Origin: Olivibacter sp. SDN3
Lineage (GTDB): Bacteria > Bacteroidota > Bacteroidia > Sphingobacteriales > Sphingobacteriaceae
NCBI RefSeq assembly: GCF_014334135.1
Contig: NZ_CP060497.1
Span: 1,054,001 to 1,118,000 of the forward strand
Reading direction: 5' to 3'
Length of the DNA stretch: 64,000 nt
This document shows, in pieces, positions 9,320 to 19,185 of the stretch (position 1 is its first letter; each line of letters opens with the position of its first letter). The notes under the pieces are model-generated. The model was not told the DNA's origin, made no database searches, and saw nothing but the letters and a program-made list of their open reading frames with translations. A program made the translations under genes and the position numbers.

Positions 9320-12088
9320 ATGAAATTCTACTTAGCGTTTGTTATTAAGCTCTTATACCTTATGGTATTTTTTGTTCATAAAACAACTAACCTGTATGGA
9401 AGTACAGTTACAAACCGCGATAAAAATATGCCGTACACCTACACGTTTATTCAGCGCCAGTCAAACAGCACGATATGGCGTGATAAAACTTTTGCTATAA
9501 GCAACACATTTAATGATCAGAACAAGCTTTTACCTGATTCCTCAGGGAATTATATCTTTTCCGAGTTTTTTTCTTCTACTGGTTTGGATGAATTTTGGCA
9601 GGGAAACACGAGTAATTTTACCATTGTTAACGAACGGCTTCAAATTTCCGGTGAGCACGTGTCTCCTGTTACATTGACGACCCCTAACAAGCGTATACGT
9701 AACACCATTTGGGAAACAGGAATACAAATTGACGGAAACCTAAGTTCAACGAACAATATCAGAATATATTTAGCTTGTTCAGAAAGCAACATGCAATCAC
9801 ACCTAGGTTACCATTTGCAGATCGATGGGAGCGGCGCTCAGCATACTTATCAGCTATGGAGACAAAATGGCTCCTCCCGTAGGAAAATTTTTCAGAGTAT
9901 TCCATTAGAAAATAAACAGACCAGCCTCCGCGTCAGACTCAAGATAAATTGTGATCAAAATGGTCTCTGGAATATTTATGCAGATGAATATGACGAAGGA
10001 ATTTATAAAGCACTGATCGACGACCAAGGATTACAGAATGTACTCGACAGCACCTATTCCAGTAGTACTCAAATGGGCATGCTAATCAATTATTCTATTA
10101 CCAGACGAGCAGACTATAAAATAGATTATTTATTATCGCGACGCCTAGATGAAAACCTTTCGTCGGAAATGTTACCCTTAAAAGTTGTCTCGTATAAACC
10201 GTTAACTTCAAACACCTTCCAATTGATTTTCAATAAACCAATCAACCCTTACGGCATAAGCTTAACAGATTTTGTTATCGCAGATAATTACCGGTCACCT
10301 GAAAATGTTAAAGTAGACAAAAGTGAAATTATACTTACATTTGAGGAACCATTCGAGCCTGGCGATTATACATTACAACTTCATAATTTTTATGACATCT
10401 ACGGTAATGCGACCAGTGAAGACTCCGTTATATTTCACTACGAAGAACCACATCAGTTACAGCAGTTTGACATTGTCATAAACGAAATAATGGCCAGACC
10501 TCATCCATCAAACGGTTTGCCCGCCACAGAGTATATAGAACTCTTTAACAGAAGCGACAAAAACATAGCACTGACCGGTATGACCTATAAATCATTAGCA
10601 ACATCATATACCTTTAATAAAGGGGTAATCAACGCTGGTGAGCATTTAATTCTATGCCGTTCACGAGATACTAGCACATGGAAAAATTTCGGTAAAACAA
10701 TTGGTTTATCTCCATGGCCAGTTCCAACAAACGCGGGAACCACCTTAAGCCTGATAAGTGAAGAAGGGCTTATTATAGACGAGGTTAGCTATCGCGAATC
10801 GTGGCATAGTTCTACTGACAAAAGAGCGGGAGGATGGAGCCTGGAACGCATCGATTATCAAACACCTTGCTTAGTCGAGACCAACTGGGCCAGCGCAGAG
10901 CACCGATTAGGAGGAACACCCGGCACAATAAATAGTATTTATCATCCTTTATCAGATGAATTAGACATATTGGACATCCAGGTTATTGAGGAAAAGACGA
11001 TAGCGCTTCAATTTAACATGCAGATTGATACGCTATTTGCGAAACAAACTGATTTATATCAAATCAATCACAACTTATCACGCCCTGATGAAATACATAT
11101 AATAGGTGTTAATACCGTTCATCTTTCATTTTCCGAACCACTACCGAAAGGCCTCACCTATCAACTTACTTTAAAGGGGATCTCCGACTGTTCAGGCGAG
11201 CTAACCAACCTGACGAAAACCTTTTATATCGCTGAAGACATATTACCAGGCGACATGCTAATCAATGAAGTTCTACCTAATCCAAGAAATGAGGGTGTAC
11301 CCTTCATAGAACTATATAACAACTCCAAAAAATCACTGGAGTTAAAAAACCTACAGTTAGCAAGAATTGTCAGCTCAGATAGTATTATCACTCCCCGAGA
11401 AATAACAGCTTTCCCGCATCAGGTTTTACCTGGAACATATAAGGTCTTAACTATTGATCCTGAAAAGGTGAAGCAACAATACACCACTCCAAATGAAGAT
11501 GCTTTTGTGACTATGCAGGCATTACCTCAGATGAATAATCGAAGTGGTGGGATCGCATTGCTTAGTCAAGGTAAGGTGATTGATTTGCTGTTATATAATG
11601 AGAAAATGCACGATCCGTTTATTAAGGATCCGAAAGGCGTTTCATTGGAAAGAAAGCGCTTTTCGGTAAGTACGAATGAGCCAGGGAATTTTACATCCGC
11701 TGCGGCTATAGTAGGTTTTGCAACACCTGGATACCAAAATTCGCAATATGCTGAGCAAGAAAAAGCTGAGGATCACGAAGTATGGTTAACATCCAAAACA
11801 TTTTCTCCTGATTATGACGGATTTGAAGATAAATTGGAGATAAATTATCGGTTCAAAGAGGGCGGTTATCGCGCGAATATCAGGATTTTCAACGATCGTG
11901 GACAATTGATAAAAAACCTACTTTTCAACCAAAGCCTAGCTACTGAGGGTTGTATTTTATGGGATGGACTTAACGACCGGAATCAATTAGTTCCCGTTGG
12001 TATCTACATTATTCATTTAGAAATATTCAACGCAATCGATAGCGTAAAACATTATAGGATAAGTTGCGTTTTGGCCGATAGATTTTAA
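9320..12088 (+). CDS. Large secreted protein with two lamin-tail domains and a FlgD-like C-terminus
   Basis: The 922-residue protein has an N-terminal hydrophobic segment (residues 1-26) that probably acts as a signal. It has a lectin/laminin-G-like or unassigned region to about 285 and an Ig-like segment (about 290-375). A first lamin-tail domain starts near 383 (VINEIMARPHP, then YIELFNRS). A second Ig-like stretch follows, then a second lamin-tail domain near 643 (INEVLPNPRN, then IELYNNS). The last 90 residues (SPDYDGFEDKLEINY, RIFNDRGQLI, WDGLNDRNQLVPVGIYI) match the FlgD Ig-like fold found at the end of Bacteroidota surface proteins. No catalytic motif is seen. Its role is probably cell-surface or extracellular; the specific function is unknown. 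Confidence 0.82.
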   Translation: MKFYLAFVIKLLYLMVFFVHKTTNLYGSTVTNRDKNMPYTYTFIQRQSNSTIWRDKTFAISNTFNDQNKLLPDSSGNYIFSEFFSSTGLDEFWQGNTSNFTIVNERLQISGEHVSPVTLTTPNKRIRNTIWETGIQIDGNLSSTNNIRIYLACSESNMQSHLGYHLQIDGSGAQHTYQLWRQNGSSRRKIFQSIPLENKQTSLRVRLKINCDQNGLWNIYADEYDEGIYKALIDDQGLQNVLDSTYSSSTQMGMLINYSITRRADYKIDYLLSRRLDENLSSEMLPLKVVSYKPLTSNTFQLIFNKPINPYGISLTDFVIADNYRSPENVKVDKSEIILTFEEPFEPGDYTLQLHNFYDIYGNATSEDSVIFHYEEPHQLQQFDIVINEIMARPHPSNGLPATEYIELFNRSDKNIALTGMTYKSLATSYTFNKGVINAGEHLILCRSRDTSTWKNFGKTIGLSPWPVPTNAGTTLSLISEEGLIIDEVSYRESWHSSTDKRAGGWSLERIDYQTPCLVETNWASAEHRLGGTPGTINSIYHPLSDELDILDIQVIEEKTIALQFNMQIDTLFAKQTDLYQINHNLSRPDEIHIIGVNTVHLSFSEPLPKGLTYQLTLKGISDCSGELTNLTKTFYIAEDILPGDMLINEVLPNPRNEGVPFIELYNNSKKSLELKNLQLARIVSSDSIITPREITAFPHQVLPGTYKVLTIDPEKVKQQYTTPNEDAFVTMQALPQMNNRSGGIALLSQGKVIDLLLYNEKMHDPFIKDPKGVSLERKRFSVSTNEPGNFTSAAAIVGFATPGYQNSQYAEQEKAEDHEVWLTSKTFSPDYDGFEDKLEINYRFKEGGYRANIRIFNDRGQLIKNLLFNQSLATEGCILWDGLNDRNQLVPVGIYIIHLEIFNAIDSVKHYRISCVLADRF

Positions 12089-12110
12089 CCGTATATAAGG
12101 TGCTACAAGT

Positions 12111-12140
12111 TGCATATAAAAGGCAATTTATCTAAGTTTG
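12111..12140 (+). promoter_or_regulatory. Promoter of the threonine dehydrogenase gene
   Basis: A TTG at 12110-12112 and TAAGTTTG at 12133-12140 are separated by 20 bp, a close match to the Bacteroidota -33/-7 promoter. The -7 box ends 6 nt before the ATG at 12147, so the mRNA is probably nearly leaderless. It also shows that the in-frame TTG at 12138 lies in the promoter and is not the start. Confidence 0.6.
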
Positions 12141-12146
12141 TGGGCG

Positions 12147-13100
12147 ATGGAAGAGCGTATTATTATTATAGGATCAAACGGTCAAATAGGCACAGAGCTA
12201 GCATTGGCCCTGCGATCAAAATATGGACAGGAAAGCGTAGTAACATCAGACATTAGGCAACCCTCCGTAGCCTCAGCAGGTCCTTTTGAGCTAATCAACG
12301 TTTTGGATAGGGAACTCCTGAAAGCGATGTTTGACAAATACAAACCGACTCAAGTATACCTTTTGGCAGCGGTACTTTCTGCTGTCGGCGAGCAAAATCC
12401 AAAGATGGCTTGGGATCTTAACATGACAGGACTACTCCACGTTTTGGATCTAGCCGTTGAATTTAAAGTGCGTAAGGTTTTCTGGCCAAGCTCTATCGCT
12501 GTTTTTGGTCCTAATTCACCAAAAGAGCGTACGCCTCAATACTGTACAATGGATCCAAATACTGTTTATGGCTTTAGTAAACAAGCGGGTGAACGTTGGT
12601 GCGAATATTATTTTAATAAATATGGTTTAGATGTACGAAGCATTAGATATCCGGGATTAATTAGCTGGAAAGCTGCTCCAGGCGGTGGCACAACTGATTA
12701 TGCTATTCATATTTTCCATGAAGCTTTGAGCAAAGCTTCCTACCAATGTTTCCTTTCTGCGGACACTGCTCTACCGATGCTTTACATGGAAGACGCCATA
12801 AGAGGTACACTAGCCCTTATGGAAGCCCCTGCAAAAAATCTTCGCATAAGAAGCAGCTATAATTTAACTGGGATAAGTCTCACGCCCCAGGAGCTAAGTA
12901 CTGAAATCCGTAAGCATATTCCTGACTTCACTATTTCTTATAAAGAGAATGATCCTCGTCAAGTTATTGCCGATAGCTGGCCATCCTCAATTGACGACAG
13001 TTATGCACAACAGGACTGGGGGTGGAAACCTGAGTTTGATATCACTGCATTAACGAACGAGATGTTAACCAACCTCAAACAAAATTTAGAAACCACGTAA
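12147..13100 (+). CDS. NAD-dependent L-threonine 3-dehydrogenase, short-chain (SDR/epimerase) type
   Basis: This enzyme oxidises L-threonine to 2-amino-3-ketobutyrate. The 317-residue protein has the NAD-binding loop GSNGQIG (9-15), the SDR serine region PSSIAVFGP and the catalytic pair Y141-x3-K145 in VYGFSKQ. It closely resembles the SDR-type threonine dehydrogenases known from Flavobacterium, including the stretches WDLNMTGLLHVL, RSIRYPGLISW and GGGTTDYA. It is unrelated to the zinc-dependent Tdh of E. coli. The ATG at 12147 is chosen over an upstream TTG that overlaps the promoter. yebC follows after 13 nt, so the two genes are probably co-transcribed. Confidence 0.88.
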   Translation: MEERIIIIGSNGQIGTELALALRSKYGQESVVTSDIRQPSVASAGPFELINVLDRELLKAMFDKYKPTQVYLLAAVLSAVGEQNPKMAWDLNMTGLLHVLDLAVEFKVRKVFWPSSIAVFGPNSPKERTPQYCTMDPNTVYGFSKQAGERWCEYYFNKYGLDVRSIRYPGLISWKAAPGGGTTDYAIHIFHEALSKASYQCFLSADTALPMLYMEDAIRGTLALMEAPAKNLRIRSSYNLTGISLTPQELSTEIRKHIPDFTISYKENDPRQVIADSWPSSIDDSYAQQDWGWKPEFDITALTNEMLTNLKQNLETT

Positions 13101-13113
13101 TTATCCATCATCT

Positions 13114-13839
13114 ATGGGAAGAGCTTTTGAGTTTAGAAAAGAACGAAAATTTAAACGTTGGGCCAAAATGGCTGTTCAGTTCACCCGTTTAGGGAAAGAA
13201 ATTGCTATTGCAGTAAAAGAAAGCGGTCCACACCCAGAATCTAACTCCCGTTTACGTACTGCTATTCAGAACGCGAAAGCGGTCAACATGCCTAAAGACC
13301 GTATAGAGGCGGCTATAAAACGAGCTTCGGAAAAAGATGCAAAAGGTTATGAAGAACATGTGTATGAAGGATATGGGCCACACGGAGTCCCTATCTTGAT
13401 TGAAACCGCGACGGATAACACCAACAGAACAGTGGCAAACATTAGAAGTTATTTTACAAAAGCTGGGGGATCTTTAGGAAAAACAGGCTCCCTAGATTTC
13501 ATTTTTCAACGCAAATCGATTTTCCGTTTCACCGCAACCGAAGATTTAGATATTGAGGAGCTTGAGCTTGAATTAATTGATGGTGGTTTAGAAGAATTAT
13601 ATGTGGAAGCCGACGAAGAGGAAAATGACGTTGTAGTCGTGCAAACTTCCTTTGAAGACTTTGGAAACATGCAGAAACTTCTTGAACAAAAAGGCATAGA
13701 AGTTAAAAGTGCTAAATTAGAAAGAATTAATTTATCGACAACTGAAGTTTCGGAAGAAGCCTCGGCCGAAGTGCTGAAACTCATAGATAAAATTGAGGAG
13801 GATGATGATGTGCAGGCTGTTTATCACAATATGGTTTAA
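13114..13839 (+). CDS. yebC: YebC/PmpR family protein
   Basis: The 241 residues match the YebC/TACO1 family, which has been described as DNA-binding transcriptional regulators and, more recently, as translation factors that help ribosomes through difficult (for example proline-rich) sequences. Motifs are MGRAFEFRKERKFKRWAKMA at the N-terminus (usually MAGHSKWxxIKxRK in other phyla; this variant is normal for Bacteroidota), NSRLRTAIQNAKAVNMPKDRIEAAIKR, and YEGYGPHGVPILIE. It is downstream of threonine dehydrogenase in the same orientation. Cytoplasmic. Confidence 0.93.
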   Translation: MGRAFEFRKERKFKRWAKMAVQFTRLGKEIAIAVKESGPHPESNSRLRTAIQNAKAVNMPKDRIEAAIKRASEKDAKGYEEHVYEGYGPHGVPILIETATDNTNRTVANIRSYFTKAGGSLGKTGSLDFIFQRKSIFRFTATEDLDIEELELELIDGGLEELYVEADEEENDVVVVQTSFEDFGNMQKLLEQKGIEVKSAKLERINLSTTEVSEEASAEVLKLIDKIEEDDDVQAVYHNMV

Positions 13840-13932
13840 AGTAATCGTCACACAGCCGAGTATTTGTTGTTGTATATGGTTTATGCTTCATTATCGAAAT
13901 CCTTTGTATATTAGGGAACTTGATTTTCGCTC

Positions 13933-15021
13933 ATGACATTTGAAGAATTCTTCGTAAAAAAGAAAATAGATCTACATCTTTTGAAAAAAGTAGAACCTCT
14001 TTTATATCAGGAATTTAGAAGCCATTTTGAGCAAATGGGTGAAAGAAGTTTTGATCATACGAAGAAATATTGGTTCAATCGCCTTAGAAAAAATTTTCTT
14101 TTAAAAGATGTTTTAGAAGACTCTAAACCCACTACCTCTAAGACATCACCCCTTGATGAAAATAAAATTATTGCTTCAAAAGAAGCTCCGCAAGCAGTTA
14201 AACCCAGCGGATTCAAACCTCGTTTTAAGCCCAGTGTAACCGGTAAGTCCAAAACACCTGAAGACAGCGAGGCTCAGAAAAGTGAAGAAACGAAAATCCA
14301 GGAAAATAAAACAGAAGGTACATCGGAAGCAACAAAAGAACCAACGCCCAAACCCCTCGGATTCAAACCTCGTTTTAAGCCCGGTGTAACCGGTAAGTCC
14401 AAAACACCTGAAGACAGCGAGGCTCAGAAAAGTGAAGAAACGAAAACCCAGGAAAATAAAACAGAAGGTACATCGGAAGCAACAAAAGAACCAACGCCCA
14501 AACCCCTCGGATTCAAACCTCGCTTTAAGCCCGGTGTAACCGGTAAGTCCAAAACACCTGAAGACAGCGAGGCTCAGAAAAGTGAAGAAACGAAAACCCA
14601 GGAAAATAAAACAGAAGGTACATCGGAAGCAACAAAAGAACCAACGCCCAAACCCCTCGGATTCAAACCCCGCTTTAAGCCCGGTGTAACCGGTAAATCC
14701 AAAACACCTGAAGACAGCGAGGCTCAGAAAAGTGAAGAAACGAAAACCCAGGAAAATAAAACAGAAGGTACATCGGAAGCAACAAAAGAACCAACGCCCA
14801 AACCCCTCGGATTCAAACCTCGCTTTAAGCCCGGTGTAACCGGTAAATCCAAAACACCTGAAGACAGCGAGGCTCAGAAAAGTGAAGAAACGAAAACCCA
14901 GGAAAATAAAACAGAAGGTACATCGGAAGCAACAAAAGAACCAACGCCCAAACCCCTCGGATTCAAACCTCGCTTTAAGCCCGGAAGGCGTGACAATAAC
15001 GATCAGTCCAAAGACACTTAA
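13933..15021 (+). CDS. Protein of unknown function with five perfect 50-residue tandem repeats
   Basis: The 362-residue protein has a conserved-looking charged helical N-terminal part (about 1-65: FEEFFVKKKIDLHLLKKVEP, then YWFNRLRKNFLLKD). It continues into five 50-residue repeats and one partial copy. Each repeat begins GFKPRFKPGVTGKSKTPEDS and ends TKEPTPKPL, and is rich in Lys, Glu, Thr and Pro, so it should be disordered. No signal peptide or membrane segment is seen. The basic GFKPRFKP motif alternates with acidic stretches, which could suit nucleic-acid or ribosome binding (inference only). The stop is 6 nt from the stop of the convergent dipeptidase gene. I do not recognise the family. 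Confidence 0.75.
   Translation: MTFEEFFVKKKIDLHLLKKVEPLLYQEFRSHFEQMGERSFDHTKKYWFNRLRKNFLLKDVLEDSKPTTSKTSPLDENKIIASKEAPQAVKPSGFKPRFKPSVTGKSKTPEDSEAQKSEETKIQENKTEGTSEATKEPTPKPLGFKPRFKPGVTGKSKTPEDSEAQKSEETKTQENKTEGTSEATKEPTPKPLGFKPRFKPGVTGKSKTPEDSEAQKSEETKTQENKTEGTSEATKEPTPKPLGFKPRFKPGVTGKSKTPEDSEAQKSEETKTQENKTEGTSEATKEPTPKPLGFKPRFKPGVTGKSKTPEDSEAQKSEETKTQENKTEGTSEATKEPTPKPLGFKPRFKPGRRDNNDQSKDT
14209..14985 (+). repeat. 150-bp tandem repeat, five full copies plus a partial copy, in frame
   Basis: Copies start at 14209, 14359, 14509, 14659 and 14809, and a short sixth begins at 14959. The period is exactly 150 bp. Copies 2-5 differ at only a few synonymous positions (cgt/cgc, aag/aaa, cct/ccc). 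Copy 1 has two amino-acid changes (Ser for Gly, Ile for Thr). The near identity implies recent expansion and a likely variable copy number. Confidence 0.95.
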
Positions 15022-15027
15022 AATAAA

Positions 15028-16170
15028 TTATTGCTCCTGTGCCTTTATCACTCGTAACACATTTTCACCTAACACTTTACGAACATCTTGCCTGCTATAG
15101 CCACACTGCCTTAACGCCCGTACTAAATTCGGGTAAGAAGACACATCGTCTAATTCCAGTGGCGTAATGCTCATTCCGTCGAAGTCTGCACCTATCGCTA
15201 CATGGTCAATCCCAACTAGTTTTACTAGATAATCAATATGATCAACCAATAAAGATAAAGGGGGTCTCAAGTGCTGTTTAGCTTCGGCAGGTAATAATCT
15301 ATATTTTTCATCGATGGGCCTATTAACGCTATCCGTTTCCGAAACGTACTTGCTATAAAGTACGGAAAGTTTTCTCCGGTAGCTCGGATCCAGAAAGTCG
15401 GCATAAAAATTTACGCCGATCACACCGCCATTTTTTGCAATAGCCCTAATTTGACCATCCTTTACATTTCTATAATGCGGGTTTATTGCATATACGTCGC
15501 TATGCGAAACAAAAACAGGTTTGGTTGTTATCTCCAGCGCATCATAAAATGTCTGCTCTCCAACATGTGATAAATCAACAATCATTCCCAATGTATTCAT
15601 ATGCCTGATTACTTTTCTTCCAAAATCGTTTAAGCCTTTTTGCTTTGCTTTTTTGTTACTTTCGTCGATCGCGGATGAAGCCCAATCTGTACTATTATTC
15701 CAAGTAAGCGTTAGGTAACGTACCCCTCGTTGGTATAAACTATCAATATAGTCTATACGATTTTCTATCATATGCCCACCTTCAACGCCAATCATAGCTA
15801 CTATTTTATGCTGTCGCAATCCATTTTCTATGTCCTGGGCATTATGTGCCAACATAATATAATCGCCATTCTCCTTAACAACATTATACAACGCATCAAT
15901 CTGCCGATTTGCATACCGAAAAGGTTGGGCTTTCTCGCCATCGCACCAAACAGAGAAGAACTGAACATTCACCCCTCCCTCCTTCAATCTCGGAATATCA
16001 GTATGTCCTGTTGTTAATCGTTTAGCAATATCTTTCCCCCTCATAATCGTTTCGGAGAGAACATCATTGTGAAGATCCACTAGTACTTCCTGGTAATCGG
16101 GATTCTCTTTTTGCTGTGCAGGTAGGTTCAGCCAAATAACCAAGCAAATAATCAGCGATTTAAGTTTCAT
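15028..16170 (-). CDS. Membrane dipeptidase, peptidase family M19
   Basis: This is a zinc dipeptidase of the renal dipeptidase family that hydrolyses dipeptides, often with little side-chain selectivity. From the ATG at 16170 (380 residues) the protein has a signal peptide (MKLKSLIICLVIWLNLPAQQ). Metal-site motifs are VDLHNDV (H34, D36), GVEGGHMIE (Glu ligand), FVSHSDVYA (His ligand), HYRN and IGADFDG. The frame extends to 16206, but the hydrophobic signal begins at the internal Met. It is convergent with the repeat-protein gene and divergent from the SNF2 helicase gene, with only 74 bp for both promoters. Confidence 0.9.
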   Translation of the reverse strand: MKLKSLIICLVIWLNLPAQQKENPDYQEVLVDLHNDVLSETIMRGKDIAKRLTTGHTDIPRLKEGGVNVQFFSVWCDGEKAQPFRYANRQIDALYNVVKENGDYIMLAHNAQDIENGLRQHKIVAMIGVEGGHMIENRIDYIDSLYQRGVRYLTLTWNNSTDWASSAIDESNKKAKQKGLNDFGRKVIRHMNTLGMIVDLSHVGEQTFYDALEITTKPVFVSHSDVYAINPHYRNVKDGQIRAIAKNGGVIGVNFYADFLDPSYRRKLSVLYSKYVSETDSVNRPIDEKYRLLPAEAKQHLRPPLSLLVDHIDYLVKLVGIDHVAIGADFDGMSITPLELDDVSSYPNLVRALRQCGYSRQDVRKVLGENVLRVIKAQEQ

Positions 16171-16244
16171 TTTGTTGTTGTTGATCAATATAATGCAATA
16201 TATCACTAAAATTCTTTATATTTAATGCTTTTTTAATTGTTCAG

Positions 16245-19154
16245 ATGTTAAGGATAGATACGCAAAAACCATATACATTAGTTTATTCTCTTTGCCAGCA
16301 TGAATTTTTGGGGTATTTAATCGAACCTCACATTGTACAGATGAATCCAAATGGTGAATTTTCTCTCACCTATCAGCGTATTTTCACCAATACTGCGGAA
16401 GAGTATGCCGCAGCGATAGACGAAAGCGATCGCAAAATCATCCGTCTTTTAGATGAATTGGAACAATCTGAGCTGATAAAAAAGATGCATAAAAAAACGA
16501 TCCGTCCAAGAGAATTCTTTAGTAAGGTATTCGATAAGAAGCTATTCGACTATATACGACCTAAAATTGACAGAAAGCTGTCTGATGTTTTGACACTCAT
16601 TAAACAGAAGCCGTTATATCTCATGAGTAAAGAAGGCTGGCCTGTCGAAAGAACATTGACAATTGCGGATGAGCCTGCTTCGGTTTTATTTCATTTCCGC
16701 CGTAACGAAGAAGAGACACGTTACTTCCCAACAATTAAATTTAAGGGTATGCGCATCGAGTTTATGTTTAAAAATGCGCAAGTAGTGAGCAATGAGCCAG
16801 CCTGGCTTCTTTTGGAAAATACGTTATACTTTTTTGATCAAGCATTAGATGGCAAAAAGCTTTCTCCATTTTTAAATAAACGTTACATCAGTATCCCCAG
16901 AAATACAGAATATAATTACTTCGACAGGTTTGTGCGTCTGTTGGTAACTAAACATCACGTTTATGCAGAAGGCTTTGAAATTAAAACATATCAACATGAG
17001 GCCTCCCCTATCTTGAAACTGGTAACCACCCCACTTGGCGACTCTTTTGCCCAGCTACAGTTTAAATATGGTCCTTACGTCTTCGATGCAGGAAGTGACC
17101 ATAAAGTTACTGTTCGTATGGAATATAAAGCATCTGAAGATCTGTATATCTTCCATCGCATCAAACGTTCACTCAGATGGGAGGAGAAACACTTACAAGA
17201 CCTACTTGATCTTGGCCTATATAAGGTTGATCCTTTGTTCAATAATTTAAATGTTAAACCGACTAAAAGTTCTCAGGAACCATCTAAGACACATTTATTG
17301 ATTAACTGGATAAATGTCAACCACTCCCTACTAAAAACGAAGGGATACCATATAGAACAAAAAGATGACAACCCTAAAAAATTCCTTTTGGGTAATACTA
17401 AAATAGACTTAGAGATCGATGAAAAGAATGACTGGTTTGACGTAAATGCAATTGTTCGTTTCGGCTCCTTTGAGATTCCTTTCACACACCTTAGAGATCA
17501 TATATTACGCCAAAAGAGGGAGTATCTTTTACCATCGGGAGAGGTAGCGATCATCCCTGAGGCCTGGTTTTCGCAGTTTAGCAATTTTTTCCATTTTTCG
17601 GTCAGTAAAAGTAAAATCCAGTTACAGAAGCATCACATAGGCCTTATTAGCGACTTAAACGAGCATCCTATCAACGGACTAGCTATGGAACGCAAATTAC
17701 AACGCTTGCATGATTTTGAAAGTATCCAAGACGTAAGTGTTCCAGAGTACTTTAAGGGAAACCTGAGGAGCTACCAAAAAGCAGGATATAACTGGTTTCA
17801 TTTTCTAAAAAGTTATCATTTTGGGGGGTGTTTAGCCGACGATATGGGTCTGGGTAAAACGATTCAAACACTTGCCCTGCTACAAAAGGAAAAAGAAGAG
17901 CACCTTACAGCAGGCAATCATAAAACATCGTTAATAATCATGCCTACATCACTTATTTACAACTGGTTGAGTGAAGCTGAAAAATTCACACCAGATCTAA
18001 AAATATTGATACATACAGGCCCAAATAGAGTAAAAACAGCTAGTACCTTTGCTCCTTTCGACATCATTTTCACTACTTATGGAATTACCCGAATCGACGA
18101 ATCGTTATTACAAGAATTTTACTTTCATTACGTCATTTTAGATGAAAGCCAAAACATTAAAAACCCCAGTTCGAAGTCATTCAAAGCAGTGCGGCAGCTA
18201 AACAGCAAAAATCGATTAATATTAAGCGGAACACCTGTAGAAAATTCAGTGGGCGATCTATGGTCACAAATGTCATTCCTAAACCCTGGTTTACTTGGGG
18301 GGCACTCCCATTTCCAAAGTGAGTTCGTCATTCCAATAGAAAAAAAGAAAGACGAGGAGAAAGCAAGAAGGCTTCAAGCGCTTATCAAACCCTTTGTCTT
18401 AAGGCGTACGAAAAATCAGGTCGCTACTGAATTACCTCCAAAAACTGAGCATATTTTCTATTGTAAAATGACTGATGAGCAAACGGAATACTATGAAAAG
18501 GTCAAGTCGGAATATAGAAATATATTATTGGAGCAATCAATCGACGAATTGGTGGTTAAATCACAAATACAGGTATTACAGGGCCTGAGCAAACTGAGGC
18601 AATTAGCTAATCATCCGCTTATGATAGACGAGCATTATAGTGGTGAATCAGGTAAATTCGAAAATGTAATCCATACATTGGAGAACATATTATCAAGGGG
18701 TCATAAAGTTTTAATTTTTTCACAATTTGTTAAACAACTCGACATCTATCGTAAATATTTCAATAAAAAGAAAATTCAGTACGCCTATCTTGATGGAGCT
18801 ACCAAAAACAGAAAAGAGGTTGTGAATGACTTTAGAAAGAATGCCAACATCAAGCTTTTTTTAATATCCATAAAAGCTGGCGGGGTAGGTCTCAATCTTA
18901 TTGAAGCAGATTATGTCTTCATTTTAGATCCTTGGTGGAATCCTGCCGTTGAGCAGCAAGCAATTGATCGCTCTCACCGTATTGGTCAAACTAAGAGTGT
19001 TTTCATTTATAAATTTATCACAAAAGACTCTGTAGAAGAAAAAATACTGGCACTACAAAATCGGAAAAAAATTATTGCCGAACAACTCGTTACTACGGAA
19101 GAAAGTTTTGTAAAATCGTTATCTACTGAAGATATCAAGGAGCTATTAACATAA
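16245..19154 (+). CDS. SNF2-family DNA-dependent ATPase/helicase
   Basis: The 969-residue protein is a Swi2/Snf2 ATPase of the kind found in many bacteria, translocating on DNA to move or remodel bound proteins. The first 490 residues are a family-specific N-terminal region without a motif I recognise. The motor has Walker A DDMGLGKT (residues 533-539, K538), the box II motif DESQ (633-636), SGTPVENS (motif III), and the C-terminal helicase lobe with FSQFVKQLD, GGVGLNLIEAD and the box VI motif RSHRIGQTK. Cytoplasmic, monocistronic. The bacterial partner is unknown. Confidence 0.92.
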   Translation: MLRIDTQKPYTLVYSLCQHEFLGYLIEPHIVQMNPNGEFSLTYQRIFTNTAEEYAAAIDESDRKIIRLLDELEQSELIKKMHKKTIRPREFFSKVFDKKLFDYIRPKIDRKLSDVLTLIKQKPLYLMSKEGWPVERTLTIADEPASVLFHFRRNEEETRYFPTIKFKGMRIEFMFKNAQVVSNEPAWLLLENTLYFFDQALDGKKLSPFLNKRYISIPRNTEYNYFDRFVRLLVTKHHVYAEGFEIKTYQHEASPILKLVTTPLGDSFAQLQFKYGPYVFDAGSDHKVTVRMEYKASEDLYIFHRIKRSLRWEEKHLQDLLDLGLYKVDPLFNNLNVKPTKSSQEPSKTHLLINWINVNHSLLKTKGYHIEQKDDNPKKFLLGNTKIDLEIDEKNDWFDVNAIVRFGSFEIPFTHLRDHILRQKREYLLPSGEVAIIPEAWFSQFSNFFHFSVSKSKIQLQKHHIGLISDLNEHPINGLAMERKLQRLHDFESIQDVSVPEYFKGNLRSYQKAGYNWFHFLKSYHFGGCLADDMGLGKTIQTLALLQKEKEEHLTAGNHKTSLIIMPTSLIYNWLSEAEKFTPDLKILIHTGPNRVKTASTFAPFDIIFTTYGITRIDESLLQEFYFHYVILDESQNIKNPSSKSFKAVRQLNSKNRLILSGTPVENSVGDLWSQMSFLNPGLLGGHSHFQSEFVIPIEKKKDEEKARRLQALIKPFVLRRTKNQVATELPPKTEHIFYCKMTDEQTEYYEKVKSEYRNILLEQSIDELVVKSQIQVLQGLSKLRQLANHPLMIDEHYSGESGKFENVIHTLENILSRGHKVLIFSQFVKQLDIYRKYFNKKKIQYAYLDGATKNRKEVVNDFRKNANIKLFLISIKAGGVGLNLIEADYVFILDPWWNPAVEQQAIDRSHRIGQTKSVFIYKFITKDSVEEKILALQNRKKIIAEQLVTTEESFVKSLSTEDIKELLT

Positions 19155-19185
19155 ATTAATTCCTCTAGCCTTTCCAAGACAAAGC

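Noticed and set aside
14209-14985. CRISPR array or other non-coding repeat
   Set aside because: The 150-bp units are directly adjacent without spacers, stay in frame and encode a continuous protein.
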